A stretch of 64,000 nt of DNA from Phycisphaerales bacterium (GTDB lineage: Bacteria > Planctomycetota > Phycisphaerae > Phycisphaerales > UBA1924). The stretch is taken from assembly GCA_020849105.1 (NCBI GenBank), contig JADLGW010000030.1, positions 98,287 to 162,286 of the forward strand. Direction: 5' to 3'. A program made the position numbers and the translations under genes. The notes under the pieces are model-generated. The model was not told the DNA's origin. It saw only the letters and a list, made by a program, of their open reading frames with translations, and did no database searches. Shown in pieces: positions 26,434-34,898 of the stretch (the first letter of the stretch is position 1; every line of letters starts with the position of its first letter).

Positions 26434-27447
26434 CTACGGGCACCCCGGCTGGCCCGTGCACGCCTCCGGCCCGCCGAAGTCCCGCCCGTCCAGGAACCCC
26501 CGCGTCCAGCGGAAGCGACCGATGACATGTTCGTTTGTATTGCCGGAAACGGTGGCCGGCTCCCACGCATCCGGCTGGTAGTCGAAGGCGGTCAAGGCGC
26601 TTGAAGTGGATCTGGGAGACCAGCCCAGATTGCTTTCCGCCGCGGACTTGACGAGGGCGCTGCCATCCACGAACAGCAGCGGCAAGCGGGCCCACGGCGC
26701 GTATGTGCAGTACGGCTGTATGATCCCGAAGTGCCGCGCGTTGTTGTCGTGCATCAGAACCTTGTGGGCGGGGAAGACGACGGCCGCGGTGGTCTTGCCC
26801 CGGAGGATCGCGTCAGCGGAGAGAAAGTATGAGCTGTGCGTGCTCGCCTGGGTGACGCGGAGCTCAAGGCGCGATCGGTCGTAGAAGGCGGTCTCCAGAG
26901 GGAAACTCGTGCTGTACGGCCACCGCTTCCCTGGCCCGGTTCCCGGGGCGCCAGCGGGGGCGGGTTGGTAGAGGCCCTGGTCGAACCCGTGCGGATCGCG
27001 CAACCACTTCAGGCGGTTGGTGTCCGCGGAGGACACGAAGCACTCATCGGGCACACGCTCGGCGTAGTCCAGGAGGGTGAGTTGTGAGTAGGAGATCTGG
27101 GGGATGAAGAACTGGAGTTGCGGGACGTCGGTTCGGCCGGCGCGCCGGCGCAGGATGTCCACCATCTGATTGATGGATGCCTGGGTGTCGCTCGTGGCGT
27201 TGTTCAGGTCCGGCCACTGGCTGAGCGACTGGCCCTTCTTCCAACTGAACGTCCAGAACAGGTCCGCGTTGTCCGCGGCGTACTGCCCGGTGAGGGCCCC
27301 GATGCGCCGCAGTTTGCCGATGTCCTCGCCCAGGCGCCCGGCGCGCCGGGTCTCGGCCCCGAACACCAGCAGCAGCGCGGCGACCAGCGACGCGACCACG
27401 CCGAGCGCGGCCAACTCCACGAGCGCAAAGCCGTGACGGGTCTTCAT
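26434..27447 (-). CDS. Prepilin-like protein, copy 2 of a tandem trio
   Basis: Paralog of the downstream neighbour with the same N-terminal signal MKTRHG^FALVELAAL and the same C terminus RGFLDGRDFGGPEACTGQ-PGCP; the first 60 and last 35 residues are almost identical, while the middle (about 120-270) diverges. Length 337. The intergenic gap of 71 nt carries its own promoter for copy 1, so each copy seems to be transcribed separately. A ribosome site GGAGGCAGCC lies just before ATG 27447. Two Cys in the tail (ACTGQPGC) could form a disulfide outside the cell. Confidence 0.8.
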   Translation of the reverse strand: MKTRHGFALVELAALGVVASLVAALLLVFGAETRRAGRLGEDIGKLRRIGALTGQYAADNADLFWTFSWKKGQSLSQWPDLNNATSDTQASINQMVDILRRRAGRTDVPQLQFFIPQISYSQLTLLDYAERVPDECFVSSADTNRLKWLRDPHGFDQGLYQPAPAGAPGTGPGKRWPYSTSFPLETAFYDRSRLELRVTQASTHSSYFLSADAILRGKTTAAVVFPAHKVLMHDNNARHFGIIQPYCTYAPWARLPLLFVDGSALVKSAAESNLGWSPRSTSSALTAFDYQPDAWEPATVSGNTNEHVIGRFRWTRGFLDGRDFGGPEACTGQPGCP

Positions 27448-27508
27448 GGCTGCCTCCGCCTGATTCTCGCGGGCCCCGAACGCACGCCCGGAACCGGGCG
27501 GTGCAATG

Positions 27509-27514
27509 AGTATA
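27509..27514 (-). promoter_or_regulatory. -10 box of prepilin-like copy 2
   Basis: TATACT on the minus strand, about 60 nt before ATG 27447. Confidence 0.45.
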
Positions 27515-27520
27515 CCGCGC

Positions 27521-28519
27521 CTACGGGCACCCCGGCTGGCCCGTACACGCCTCCGGCCCGCCGAGGTCGCGCCCGTCCAGGAACCCGCGCGTCCAGCGGA
27601 AGCGGCCCCTGACGTACTCAGAGGGCAGCCCGGAGAGCGTCGGCGGCTCCCACGGCTGCGGGGCGTACTTGAACCTCGAAGGGAAGGCGCTCGCCGGGGC
27701 GTTCGGCTGCCACCCGGAGTTGCTCTCGGCCGCCGCCTTCACGAGCACGCTGCCGTCGGCGAACAGGATCGGCAGGCGGGCTTCGTCGTGCGTGCAGTAC
27801 GGCTGCATCGTCCCGAAGTGCCGGGCGTTCGAGTCGTGCGCGAACGCCTTCTGGGCCGGGAACGCGACGCCTGACAGCGCCTTCCCGCCGAGTTGGGCGT
27901 TGCTCGGGACAAAGTACTGCCAGTGCGACGCCGCTTCAACTCGGTTCCCCTCCGGCGACTTGTCGAAGAATGTTGTGGAGACGGTGAAACTCGCGGAGTA
28001 CGGCCATCGCTTCGCGGCCGGGTCCGGCGGCGGGCTCGGCGCGTAGAGCCCCCCGTCGAACCCGCGCGGGTCGCGCGACCACGTCAGCCGGCGCTCGTCC
28101 GCCGCGGAGATGAACGTCTCGTCCGGCACCACCTTCGACCTGTCCAGCAGAGGCAGGTGCGCGTACGAAACATGCGGGAACCAAGCCGTGATCCTCGTGA
28201 TGTCCTCCCTCCCCGCCACACGCCGCAGGATATCCACCGCCTGGTCCGCCCCGGCCTGCAGGTCGGTCGGCGCGTTGTTCAGGTCCGGGTACTGGCTGTA
28301 CGTCCCGCCCTTCTTCCAACTGAAGTTCCAGTACAGGTCCACGTTGTCCGCGGCGTACTGCCCGGTGAGGGCCCCGATGCGCCGCAGTTTGCCGATGTCC
28401 TCGCCCAGCCGCCCCTGCCGCCGCTGGTTGTGCCCGAACACGAGCAGCAGGGCGGTGATGCAGGCGATGACCGCGGCCAGGACGGCCGCTTCCGCCAGCG
28501 CGAAACCCTTGCGATTCAT
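27521..28519 (-). CDS. Prepilin-like protein, copy 3 of a tandem trio
   Basis: Third and most diverged member: MNRKG^FALAEAAVLAAVIAC as signal and helix (Glu at +5 kept), then GRLGEDIGKLRRIGALTGQY as in copy 2 and the shared tail RGFLDGRDLGGPEACTG. Length 332. ATG 28519 is chosen over one five codons upstream because GGAGG lies inside that extension at correct spacing. As the first gene of the trio in transcription order it is divergent from the dockerin gene at 28692. Confidence 0.8.
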   Translation of the reverse strand: MNRKGFALAEAAVLAAVIACITALLLVFGHNQRRQGRLGEDIGKLRRIGALTGQYAADNVDLYWNFSWKKGGTYSQYPDLNNAPTDLQAGADQAVDILRRVAGREDITRITAWFPHVSYAHLPLLDRSKVVPDETFISAADERRLTWSRDPRGFDGGLYAPSPPPDPAAKRWPYSASFTVSTTFFDKSPEGNRVEAASHWQYFVPSNAQLGGKALSGVAFPAQKAFAHDSNARHFGTMQPYCTHDEARLPILFADGSVLVKAAAESNSGWQPNAPASAFPSRFKYAPQPWEPPTLSGLPSEYVRGRFRWTRGFLDGRDLGGPEACTGQPGCP

Positions 28520-28592
28520 GGGGCGCCTCCGCATTTTGCCCTTCCCGGGACGGGCCGGGCGTGATAGGGTGTAGGGCGACCTTTCTGGTCGG

Positions 28593-28631
28593 TTGCGGGG
28601 CCCGCAGGTTTTTTATCGAGCCCCGCAACTC
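28593..28631 (+). promoter_or_regulatory. Inverted repeat in the leader of the dockerin gene
   Basis: GTTGCGGGGC and GCCCCGCAAC flank a 17-nt stretch that contains TTTTTTAT, about 60 nt before ATG 28692. It could act as an attenuator-type hairpin or transcript-start structure; function not established. Confidence 0.35.
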
Positions 28632-28691
28632 CGGGTGATCCCCGGGGTACGCCCTTATGCCCGAGACCGGGCCGTGAAACGGAGCGGAGCC

Positions 28692-30470
28692 ATGAAGAAC
28701 CTCGCCGCGCCCCTCGCCCTCGCCCTGCTCGCCGGCGCCGCCGCCGCGAGCGACCTGACGCTGCGCACCATCGTGCTGACCGGCACGCCCGCGCCCGGGA
28801 TGCCGACGCTGGCGTTCGACTTCGTGTCGGACCCGCGCCTGGCGGCGGGCGGACAGGTGGCGTTCTTCGCGGACGTGGCCGGGCCCGGCGTCACCGACGC
28901 CAACAACGGGACACTGTGGTCCGACCGCACGGGCCCGCTGGCGCTCGTCCTGCGCGAGGGCGACGCCACGCTCATCTCTCCCACGACGTATTACTACGCG
29001 ATCCCGTACCCGAACTTCACGGACACGCTGCGCTTCGGGGTCACGGCCTCGACGGAGGACTCGGACCTGCCGCCGATCCCGCACCAGCCGATCCGCCTGG
29101 GCATCTTCAGCGAGTTCGCCGCCCCGCCGGGCTTTGCGCCGATCGCCCGCGACGGCGACACGCTGCCCAACTTCCCACCGCCGGGCACGGGCTTCTCCGG
29201 GATCGTCCCGGCGCCGATGACGGACACAGGGCTGCGCGCGTTCACATCGAACGCCGGCGGCGTGCTGTGGAGCGGGGACGACAGCGGCGTCGCGCCCGTC
29301 GCGGTTTCGGGCGATCCCGCGCCCGGCACCCCCGGGCAGCGCTACGGGGCGCTCTTCGAGCCCGCGCTCGCGCCCAGCGGGACGCTTGTCTATGCCGGCA
29401 CGCTGCTCGACCCGCTCCCCGCGACGACACCCGTCGGCACCGCCATCTGGCAGCGCACCATGCCGGGGCCGCTCACGCTTGTTGTGCGGACGGGGGGGAA
29501 CGCCAGCGGCGTCGCGGGCCTGTACAAGGAACTCGGTGCGCATCCGGCCGTCGTGTCCCACCCCCCGGCCGCGTCCGTCGTCGCGTTCTGGGGGCGGATG
29601 GAGTCCGGGAAGGTGACGGAGGCGGACGACACGGCGATCTGGATCGGGACCCAGTTCACCACGACGCCGCCGCGCATCCGCGAGGGCAGCGCCGCCCCGG
29701 GCGCGGGCCCCGGCGTCTTCTTCGATGAACTCTCCGGGACTTTCTCCGTCGCGTACGAAACCTCCGGGCTCGGCACCTCGATCGCCTTCCGCGGCTCCCT
29801 CCGCGGCTCGGGCGTGTCCGACCTGAACAACTCCGGCATCTGGCTGTCGCGCCAGGGATCGTTCACGATGATCGCGCGCGAGGGCGACCAGGCGCCGCGC
29901 CTGCCCGCGGGCACCGTCTTCGCCTCGTTCTCCGATCCCGTCCTGACGGAGCGCGGGCAGGTCGTGTTCCTCGCGCGCCTCCGCGGCGGGGGGACGACGG
30001 ACCAGACCGGTGATGTCCTGTTTGCGACCGAACTTGCCCGCCCCGCGATCAACGCCCCCGCGGGGCGCGCCGTCCCCGTGGTCCGCACGGGTGATGCGTT
30101 CCCCGTCTCGGGCATGGAGACGCGGATCGTCCACCACCTCTCCTTTGACTCGCAGCCCAAGGGCACGGGCTACAGCGCGACGGACACAAGCGGATCGTTC
30201 CTCTTCAAACTCGTCTTCAAGGACCCGATCGTCCCGCCGCCGCCGCCGCCGACGTACCCCTTCCGTTTCACCGAGGGGCTGTTCCAGGCGACGGTGCGCT
30301 GCCTGGCGGACCTGAACGCCGACGGCGTTCTGAACCTCGCGGACTTCGGCGCGTTCCAGACCGCCTACGCCCTGGGCGACCTGCGGGAGGCCGACAGCAA
30401 CGGCGACGGCGCGCTGACGCTCTCGGATTTCGGCTCGTTCCAGTCCTCGTTCGCGCTCGGCTGCCCGTAA
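28692..30470 (+). CDS. Secreted repeat protein with GC-type dockerin tail
   Basis: Exported protein of 592 residues: signal peptide MKNLAAPLALALLAGAAAAS, then a body of repeated units with NxxGxxAF-like strands (for example RLAAGGQVAFFADV, TERGQVVFLARL, and EGDxAP-type turns such as EGDATL and EGDQAPRLP), the pattern of DUF7453/choice-of-anchor tandem repeat proteins, probably a beta-propeller. A Pro run (VPPPPPPTYP) leads to two dockerin-like loops (DLNADGVLNLADFGAF and DSNGDGALTLSDFGSF) ending FALGCP. The Cys after G in the loops is replaced by Ala or Ser here. ATG 28692 is preceded by CGGAGCGGAG. Confidence 0.82.
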   Translation: MKNLAAPLALALLAGAAAASDLTLRTIVLTGTPAPGMPTLAFDFVSDPRLAAGGQVAFFADVAGPGVTDANNGTLWSDRTGPLALVLREGDATLISPTTYYYAIPYPNFTDTLRFGVTASTEDSDLPPIPHQPIRLGIFSEFAAPPGFAPIARDGDTLPNFPPPGTGFSGIVPAPMTDTGLRAFTSNAGGVLWSGDDSGVAPVAVSGDPAPGTPGQRYGALFEPALAPSGTLVYAGTLLDPLPATTPVGTAIWQRTMPGPLTLVVRTGGNASGVAGLYKELGAHPAVVSHPPAASVVAFWGRMESGKVTEADDTAIWIGTQFTTTPPRIREGSAAPGAGPGVFFDELSGTFSVAYETSGLGTSIAFRGSLRGSGVSDLNNSGIWLSRQGSFTMIAREGDQAPRLPAGTVFASFSDPVLTERGQVVFLARLRGGGTTDQTGDVLFATELARPAINAPAGRAVPVVRTGDAFPVSGMETRIVHHLSFDSQPKGTGYSATDTSGSFLFKLVFKDPIVPPPPPPTYPFRFTEGLFQATVRCLADLNADGVLNLADFGAFQTAYALGDLREADSNGDGALTLSDFGSFQSSFALGCP

Positions 30471-30479
30471 TGGAACCGC

Positions 30480-30507
30480 CGGGTCATCCACAGAAGGCGA
30501 TGACCCG
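30480..30507 (+). terminator. Hairpin after the dockerin repeat gene
   Basis: CGGGTCATC and GATGACCCG pair around a 10-nt loop, starting 10 nt after the stop codon. Only TTCC follows, so termination strength is uncertain. Confidence 0.45.
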
Positions 30508-30562
30508 TTCCGGACATCCTGATCTGGAACAAATACTCTTTCGGGTTTTCGGGCGACTGAAG

Positions 30563-30568
30563 TATGCT
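30563..30568 (+). promoter_or_regulatory. -10 box of small HG-repeat protein gene
   Basis: TATGCT about 30 nt before ATG 30598, preceded by a T-rich stretch in an unusually AT-rich intergenic segment; a GGAGG site follows. Confidence 0.4.
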
Positions 30569-30597
30569 GTTCTCACCCGCAACTTCGGAGGTGCCAT

Positions 30598-30894
30598 ATG
30601 CCTGACTTGAGCGTCGCGAAGGATGTCGGAAAGGCCTTCATCAAGAGCCCAGTGAACGCCGCTCGTGCGGCCCGTCAGGGGTGGAACGACGATGCCTCCT
30701 GGATGGGCCCGCTGGGGAAACTCGAAACCCACGGCAATAGTCCCAAGAGCCACGGCACGGGCCTCAAGGCCCATGGCACGAAACTCCTCGATCACGGGAA
30801 GAAACTCGCCTCCGACGTCTCGCGCCGCACCAAGCAGATGGGCGCGGCGGTGCTCAAGGCGGATGAGTACGGACAACTGGATTCCTACCGCTAG
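30598..30894 (+). CDS. Small basic protein with His-Gly repeats, 98 aa
   Basis: Not recognised. The central part repeats an HG unit every 8-10 residues (THGNSPKSHGTGLKAHGTK, then LLDHGKKL), embedded in Lys-rich, helix-prone sequence; no Cys, no signal peptide, no membrane span. It has its own promoter-like TATGCT and a GGAGG ribosome site ahead of ATG 30598, good support for translation. Codon use is less GC-extreme than neighbours. Regular His spacing could suit nucleic-acid, phosphate or metal contact, but this is a guess. The next gene is a DnaJ-like chaperone with its own promoter. Confidence 0.7.
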   Translation: MPDLSVAKDVGKAFIKSPVNAARAARQGWNDDASWMGPLGKLETHGNSPKSHGTGLKAHGTKLLDHGKKLASDVSRRTKQMGAAVLKADEYGQLDSYR

Positions 30895-30998
30895 TTTCAT
30901 CCCGGACTTTGGGCCTCGCCATCGGGTGCCGTGAGAGAGGGAGGAGCGGCGAACGCGTCGCAATGAACCCCGACTCCCGGTCCCTTTCGGCCTCTTCC

Positions 30999-31004
30999 TA
31001 CAGT
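30999..31004 (+). promoter_or_regulatory. Leaderless -10 box of the dnaJ-like gene
   Basis: TACAGT ends 8 nt before ATG 31013; no Shine-Dalgarno sequence in CTCTCCCG. Confidence 0.45.
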
Positions 31005-31012
31005 CTCTCCCG

Positions 31013-32005
31013 ATGCCCAAGAGGGACCTGTACGACATCCTGGGGGTTGCCCGCACCGCCAGCGCCGACGAGATCAAGGCGGCCTACCGCAAACTGGCGC
31101 GGAAGTACCACCCGGACGTGAACAAGGCCGGGGACGCCCCGGAGAAGTTCAAGGAGGTCCAGGACGCCTACGACACCCTCAGCGATGCGGAGAAGCGGCG
31201 AGAATACGACCAGTTCGGACACACCGGGGGGCGGGGGTCACGCGGCGGCGGCGGGGGGCCCCACTACACCTGGTCCGGGGGCGGCGGGCGCGGGGGGGCG
31301 GCCGGGGGCGGCGAGGTGGACATGGAGGATCTGTCCTCCGTCTTCGAGACCTTCTTTGGCGGGCGCGGGGGCGGCGCGGGCATGGGCGGCTTCGGCCGCG
31401 CCGAGCCGTTCGGGGGGGGCAAGCGTCAGAAGGCGTCGCGCCGCGAGGCCGCGCCGCAGGAAGTCCAGCACGAGATCACCATCAACTTCATGACGGCGGT
31501 CCGCGGCGGCACGGAGACGCTGCGCCTGGAGACCGGCGGCCAGGTCAGGACCATCGACGTCACCATCCCCAAGGGCGTCCGGGAGGGGGCGCGGCTGCGG
31601 GTGAAGGGGGCGGTGAGCGCGGGCTCGGGGCGGCAGGCGGACCTCATCCTGACCGTCCATGTGGGCCGGCACCCGCTGTTCACGCGCGGGGGCGCGGACG
31701 GCGAATCCTCGGCGGACCTGTACCTGACCCTCCCGCTGACCATCGCCGAGGCGACGCTGGGCGGGGTCGTCTCCGTCCCCACGCTGGACAAACCCGTGGA
31801 CCTGACGGTACCATCGGCCACTCCCAGCGGGGCCAAACTGCGGCTCCGCGGGAAGGGGATCGAGGAGGGAACAACCACCGGCGACCTGTACGCCGTGGTG
31901 AAGATCGTGCCGCCGGACGGGCGGCAACTGACGGAACAGGACCGGGCGGTGCTCACACGCATCGCGGGGCCGAGCGTGCGGCCGGGCTCCGAATGGCCGG
32001 TGTAG
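31013..32005 (+). CDS. DnaJ/CbpA-type co-chaperone without zinc finger
   Basis: Hsp40 that stimulates DnaK. Residues 1-70 are the J domain with the HPD motif (KYHPDVNKA); a Gly-rich linker with runs of up to seven Gly follows (about 70-135); the C-terminal substrate-binding domains (about 155-320) show [18 protein letters not shown] and [14 protein letters not shown]. The Cys-rich zinc-binding domain of DnaJ itself is absent, so it is CbpA-like (class B). 330 aa is normal. No dnaK or grpE is adjacent. The ATG lies 8 nt after TACAGT, suggesting a leaderless transcript. Confidence 0.93.
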   Translation: MPKRDLYDILGVARTASADEIKAAYRKLARKYHPDVNKAGDAPEKFKEVQDAYDTLSDAEKRREYDQFGHTGGRGSRGGGGGPHYTWSGGGGRGGAAGGGEVDMEDLSSVFETFFGGRGGGAGMGGFGRAEPFGGGKRQKASRREAAPQEVQHEITINFMTAVRGGTETLRLETGGQVRTIDVTIPKGVREGARLRVKGAVSAGSGRQADLILTVHVGRHPLFTRGGADGESSADLYLTLPLTIAEATLGGVVSVPTLDKPVDLTVPSATPSGAKLRLRGKGIEEGTTTGDLYAVVKIVPPDGRQLTEQDRAVLTRIAGPSVRPGSEWPV

Positions 32006-32171
32006 CACGCGACAGGCGAGGAAAATCAGGAAAGCCACCCGCCCGGGCCGATGGAGCCCGTGGAGTCCGGGCCGGAGGCCCGAGCGTGCGGGGTACACCG
32101 AGAGAGGAAAGCGGATCGGCGCGAGCGCCGGCCGCGACCGGCCCGCGACGGCCGGGGGAGCGCGGACCGGG

Positions 32172-33632
32172 GTGCTGAAACGCCAACACCAACTCTTCGC
32201 GGCCCTGCTCGGGGTATCCGACGGCGTGGTCATCGCGCTGGCGTGCTACGCCGCGTGGGCGATCCGCCGGATGGTGGTCGAGGGGTTCTTCGCGCAGTCG
32301 TGGGAGAACTGGGCGATCCGGGAGCCGCTGCTGCCCCTGGCGCTGCCCTTCGTGCTCACGTCGATGTGGGGTATGGGGCTGTACCGGGCGCGGCGGGACC
32401 GGACCCTGCTGGGGGAGTGGGCGCAGGTGCTGAAGGCGACGCTGGTCGGCGTCCCGATGATCGTGGTGGCCGTCTGGGCGGTGGGCAACCGCGAGATGAT
32501 CGGCGGCGCGACACCCTACGGAGCGCCGGTGGTCTGGGGTGTGGCGATCCACGCCGGGCGGGCGCAGTTCGGCAGCCTGGCGGTCCTCCTGCCGCTCTTC
32601 TTGTGTGTGCACCGCACCGGCGTGCGGTTCATCCTGCGTTCGGCGCGGCGCCGCGGGTACAACCTGCGCCACGTGGCGATCGTCGGGGTGGGGCGCCTCG
32701 GACAGATCGTCTGCCACACCCTGGTCCGGAATCCCTGGACCGGCCTGAGCGTGGCCTACTTCATCTCCCACCACGCGTCGTCGCGCCAGGCCATGCGGGC
32801 GGGCCTGCCGGTTCGCGGCGGGCTGGACGACCTGGAGGAGACGCTGTCCCGGCACCGCGTGGATGCCGTGTACCTGGCGATCCCCAGTGCGACCGGCGCC
32901 CTGCTGCCCGTGCTGCTCCAGCGGCTCCAGAAGTTCGCCGTGGACGTGCGGGTGGTCCCCGACGTGCAGCCGCGGTTCGTGCCCCAGAGCATGGTCGTCA
33001 ATGAACTCGACGGCATGCCGATCCTGAGTTACCGGGAGAACACCTCGACCGGCCTGGGCGGCTTCAGCAAGCGGGTGCTGGACGTGGGCGGGTCGCTGGC
33101 GGCGATGCTCCTGCTCTCGCCGCTGATGCTGCTGCTGGGGCTTGTGGTCAAGATCGGCTCCCCCGGCCCCGTCATCTTCCGCCAGCAGCGCGTCAGCATG
33201 GGCGGCAAGGTCTTCCACCTCTACAAGTTCCGCACGATGTTCCACGCGTCGGACGAGGAGGCGGGATCGGCCGCCTGGACGCGGCGCAACGACCCGCGGA
33301 TCACCCCCGTCGGACGCATCCTGCGAAGGACCAGCCTGGACGAACTCCCGCAACTCTTCAACGTGCTGCGGGGGGAGATGTCGCTGGTGGGCCCGCGGCC
33401 GGAGCGCCCCGAACTCATCAGCCGCTTCCGAGAGGACTGGCGCGGCTACATGCTCCGCCAGCACGTCAAGGCGGGCATCACCGGCTGGGCCCAGGTCAAC
33501 GGGCTCCGCGGGGACACCAGCCTGCGCAAGCGCGTCCAGTACGACCTGTTCTACGTCCGCCACTGGTCGCTCTGGTTTGACCTGCGCATCCTGTGGCTGA
33601 CGATGTTCCGGCTCGGGCGCAACGCCCACTAG
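32172..33632 (+). CDS. Undecaprenyl-phosphate sugar phosphotransferase (WcaJ/PglC family)
   Basis: Initiates lipid-linked polysaccharide by moving a sugar-1-phosphate from a UDP-sugar to undecaprenyl phosphate. The N-terminal half has four or so membrane helices and a CoA-binding-like Rossmann domain ([13 protein letters not shown]); the C-terminal half is the catalytic domain: [59 protein letters not shown], and [16 protein letters not shown]. Length 486 matches the WcaJ type. GTG 32172 is the assumed start; the 166-nt region before it shows no clear promoter. The donor sugar (glucose or other) is not determined. Works with the epimerase and WbpM-like gene by inference. Confidence 0.93.
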   Translation: MLKRQHQLFAALLGVSDGVVIALACYAAWAIRRMVVEGFFAQSWENWAIREPLLPLALPFVLTSMWGMGLYRARRDRTLLGEWAQVLKATLVGVPMIVVAVWAVGNREMIGGATPYGAPVVWGVAIHAGRAQFGSLAVLLPLFLCVHRTGVRFILRSARRRGYNLRHVAIVGVGRLGQIVCHTLVRNPWTGLSVAYFISHHASSRQAMRAGLPVRGGLDDLEETLSRHRVDAVYLAIPSATGALLPVLLQRLQKFAVDVRVVPDVQPRFVPQSMVVNELDGMPILSYRENTSTGLGGFSKRVLDVGGSLAAMLLLSPLMLLLGLVVKIGSPGPVIFRQQRVSMGGKVFHLYKFRTMFHASDEEAGSAAWTRRNDPRITPVGRILRRTSLDELPQLFNVLRGEMSLVGPRPERPELISRFREDWRGYMLRQHVKAGITGWAQVNGLRGDTSLRKRVQYDLFYVRHWSLWFDLRILWLTMFRLGRNAH

Positions 33633-33670
33633 GGTTCGCCCGCGGACGGCCGGCCCCGTGACGGACGGGG

Positions 33671-33693
33671 GGCCCGCTCAAGTGGAGCGGGCC
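33671..33693 (+). terminator. Hairpin after the sugar transferase gene
   Basis: GGCCCGCTC and GAGCGGGCC with a 5-nt loop, about 40 nt after the stop codon. No U-run; possibly a Rho-type or weak terminator before the next promoter. Confidence 0.4.
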
Positions 33694-33743
33694 GGGATGG
33701 ACGATGAACTTTCCGGCTGACCCGGGGTCTTCCGCCGGCCGCG

Positions 33744-33752
33744 TGGTATGCT
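33744..33752 (+). promoter_or_regulatory. Extended -10 promoter of prepilin-like copy 4
   Basis: TG-G-TATGCT, an extended -10 form, 24 nt before ATG 33777; a GGGGAGG ribosome site lies between. The same form precedes the next paralog. Confidence 0.55.
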
Positions 33753-33776
33753 CGCGGGCCTTGTGGGGAGGCGTGT

Positions 33777-34793
33777 ATGGAACGACGGCGGCGCGCGTTC
33801 ACGCTGATCGAACTGCTGGTGGTGATCTCGATCATCGCCCTCCTGATCGGGATTCTGCTCCCGTCGCTGGGCTCCGCCCGGCGGACCGCCCGCCACGCGG
33901 TGTGCATGTCGCACATCCAGCAACTGGCCCTGGCCCAGGCGGGGTACTGGGCGGACTTCCAGGACCGGGTGGCGTCGTTCACCTGGTCCCCGGGCAACTG
34001 CCCGAGCATCTACCCGGACCTGCGCAACGCCGCTCCGGGCGACTACATGGCCGCCACCATGTACCAACTGGTGGACATCCTGCGCCGCCGCACCGGGCGG
34101 GAGTCGCTCCAGCCCGACACGTCGCGCCTGCCGCACCGGCACTTCAGCCATGTGGTGCTGAACGACTACATGTCCAGCAGCCTGCCGGAGCGGACCATGG
34201 CGTGCCCGGAGGACCGGACGCTGCTGTCCTGGCAGGCGGACCCCGACAACCCGACGCCGCAGCCGATGGGCAGCACACCCGCGATGACGAAACTGTGGCC
34301 GTACAGCTCGTCCTACCAGATCGTGCCGTGCTCCTGGTCCAGCGACACCAGCACGAACCGCGGGGCCACCGTCTCTCAGGTTGACTACGACCACAACCTG
34401 TTCTGGCTCGGCAGCCTGCCGTGGGGCAAGCGGAAGATGAGCGAGGTGGTCTTCCCGCAGAACAAGGTTCTGTATTTCGAGTTCTTCGACCGTCACCACG
34501 GCAGGCGTGACCTGTTCTATGCCCACCCCATCGCCCGGCCGATGGTCCTGATGTGGGACGGCTCCTGCTCCCCGCGACTGACGGAGAGCGCAAACAAGGG
34601 CTTCAACCCGACCACGCCCGCGAGCCCGAACGCCACGCAGTTTCACTACGACCCCAGGATCCTGGGGAATGTGGAGCCCCCGACCCTCAGCGGCGGTCCG
34701 TTCGACACGGTGTACGGCTACTACCGCTGGACGCGGGGCGGGATGCGGGGGGTGGATTTCGGGGCCGGCGAGATCAACACCGGTCAGCCCTAG
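33777..34793 (+). CDS. Prepilin-like protein, copy 4
   Basis: N terminus MERRRRA^FTLIELLVVISIIAL with the canonical pseudopilin helix and Glu at +5 (Ala at -1 in place of Gly). The body has RRTARHAVCMSHIQQLALAQ and FTWSPGNCPSIYPDLRNA, and ends YYRWTRGGMRGVDFGAGE, which matches the tail of the minus-strand trio (RFRWTRGFLDGRDFGG), so all belong to one family. Length 338. It is followed at 105 nt by a close paralog with its own promoter and GGAGG site. This is the type of large H-G-like prepilin protein abundant in Planctomycetes; function unknown. Confidence 0.82.
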   Translation: MERRRRAFTLIELLVVISIIALLIGILLPSLGSARRTARHAVCMSHIQQLALAQAGYWADFQDRVASFTWSPGNCPSIYPDLRNAAPGDYMAATMYQLVDILRRRTGRESLQPDTSRLPHRHFSHVVLNDYMSSSLPERTMACPEDRTLLSWQADPDNPTPQPMGSTPAMTKLWPYSSSYQIVPCSWSSDTSTNRGATVSQVDYDHNLFWLGSLPWGKRKMSEVVFPQNKVLYFEFFDRHHGRRDLFYAHPIARPMVLMWDGSCSPRLTESANKGFNPTTPASPNATQFHYDPRILGNVEPPTLSGGPFDTVYGYYRWTRGGMRGVDFGAGEINTGQP

Positions 34794-34828
34794 ATCGGCC
34801 ATCCGGCTGCCACCGGGGCTTGACACGC

Positions 34829-34837
34829 TGGTATACT
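34829..34837 (+). promoter_or_regulatory. Extended -10 promoter of prepilin-like copy 5
   Basis: TG-G-TATACT, 61 nt before ATG 34899. A TTGACA occurs at 34820-34825 but only 6 nt from the -10 box, so it cannot serve as the usual -35. Confidence 0.55.
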
Positions 34838-34898
34838 GGTTCCGGCCCCATCCACCCCACGGCGCGGCTTTCTGCCGCGCCCCTTTGTGGAGGCGTAC

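Noticed and set aside
27936..30491. Long minus-strand open frame opposite the dockerin repeat gene
   Set aside because: Runs through a gene with signal peptide, repeats and dockerin tail on the other strand; its own translation has charged low-complexity sequence and no ribosome site.
34820..34837. TTGACA plus TATACT as a standard -35/-10 promoter
   Set aside because: Spacing is only 6 nt; the extended -10 TGGTATACT alone is the better reading.
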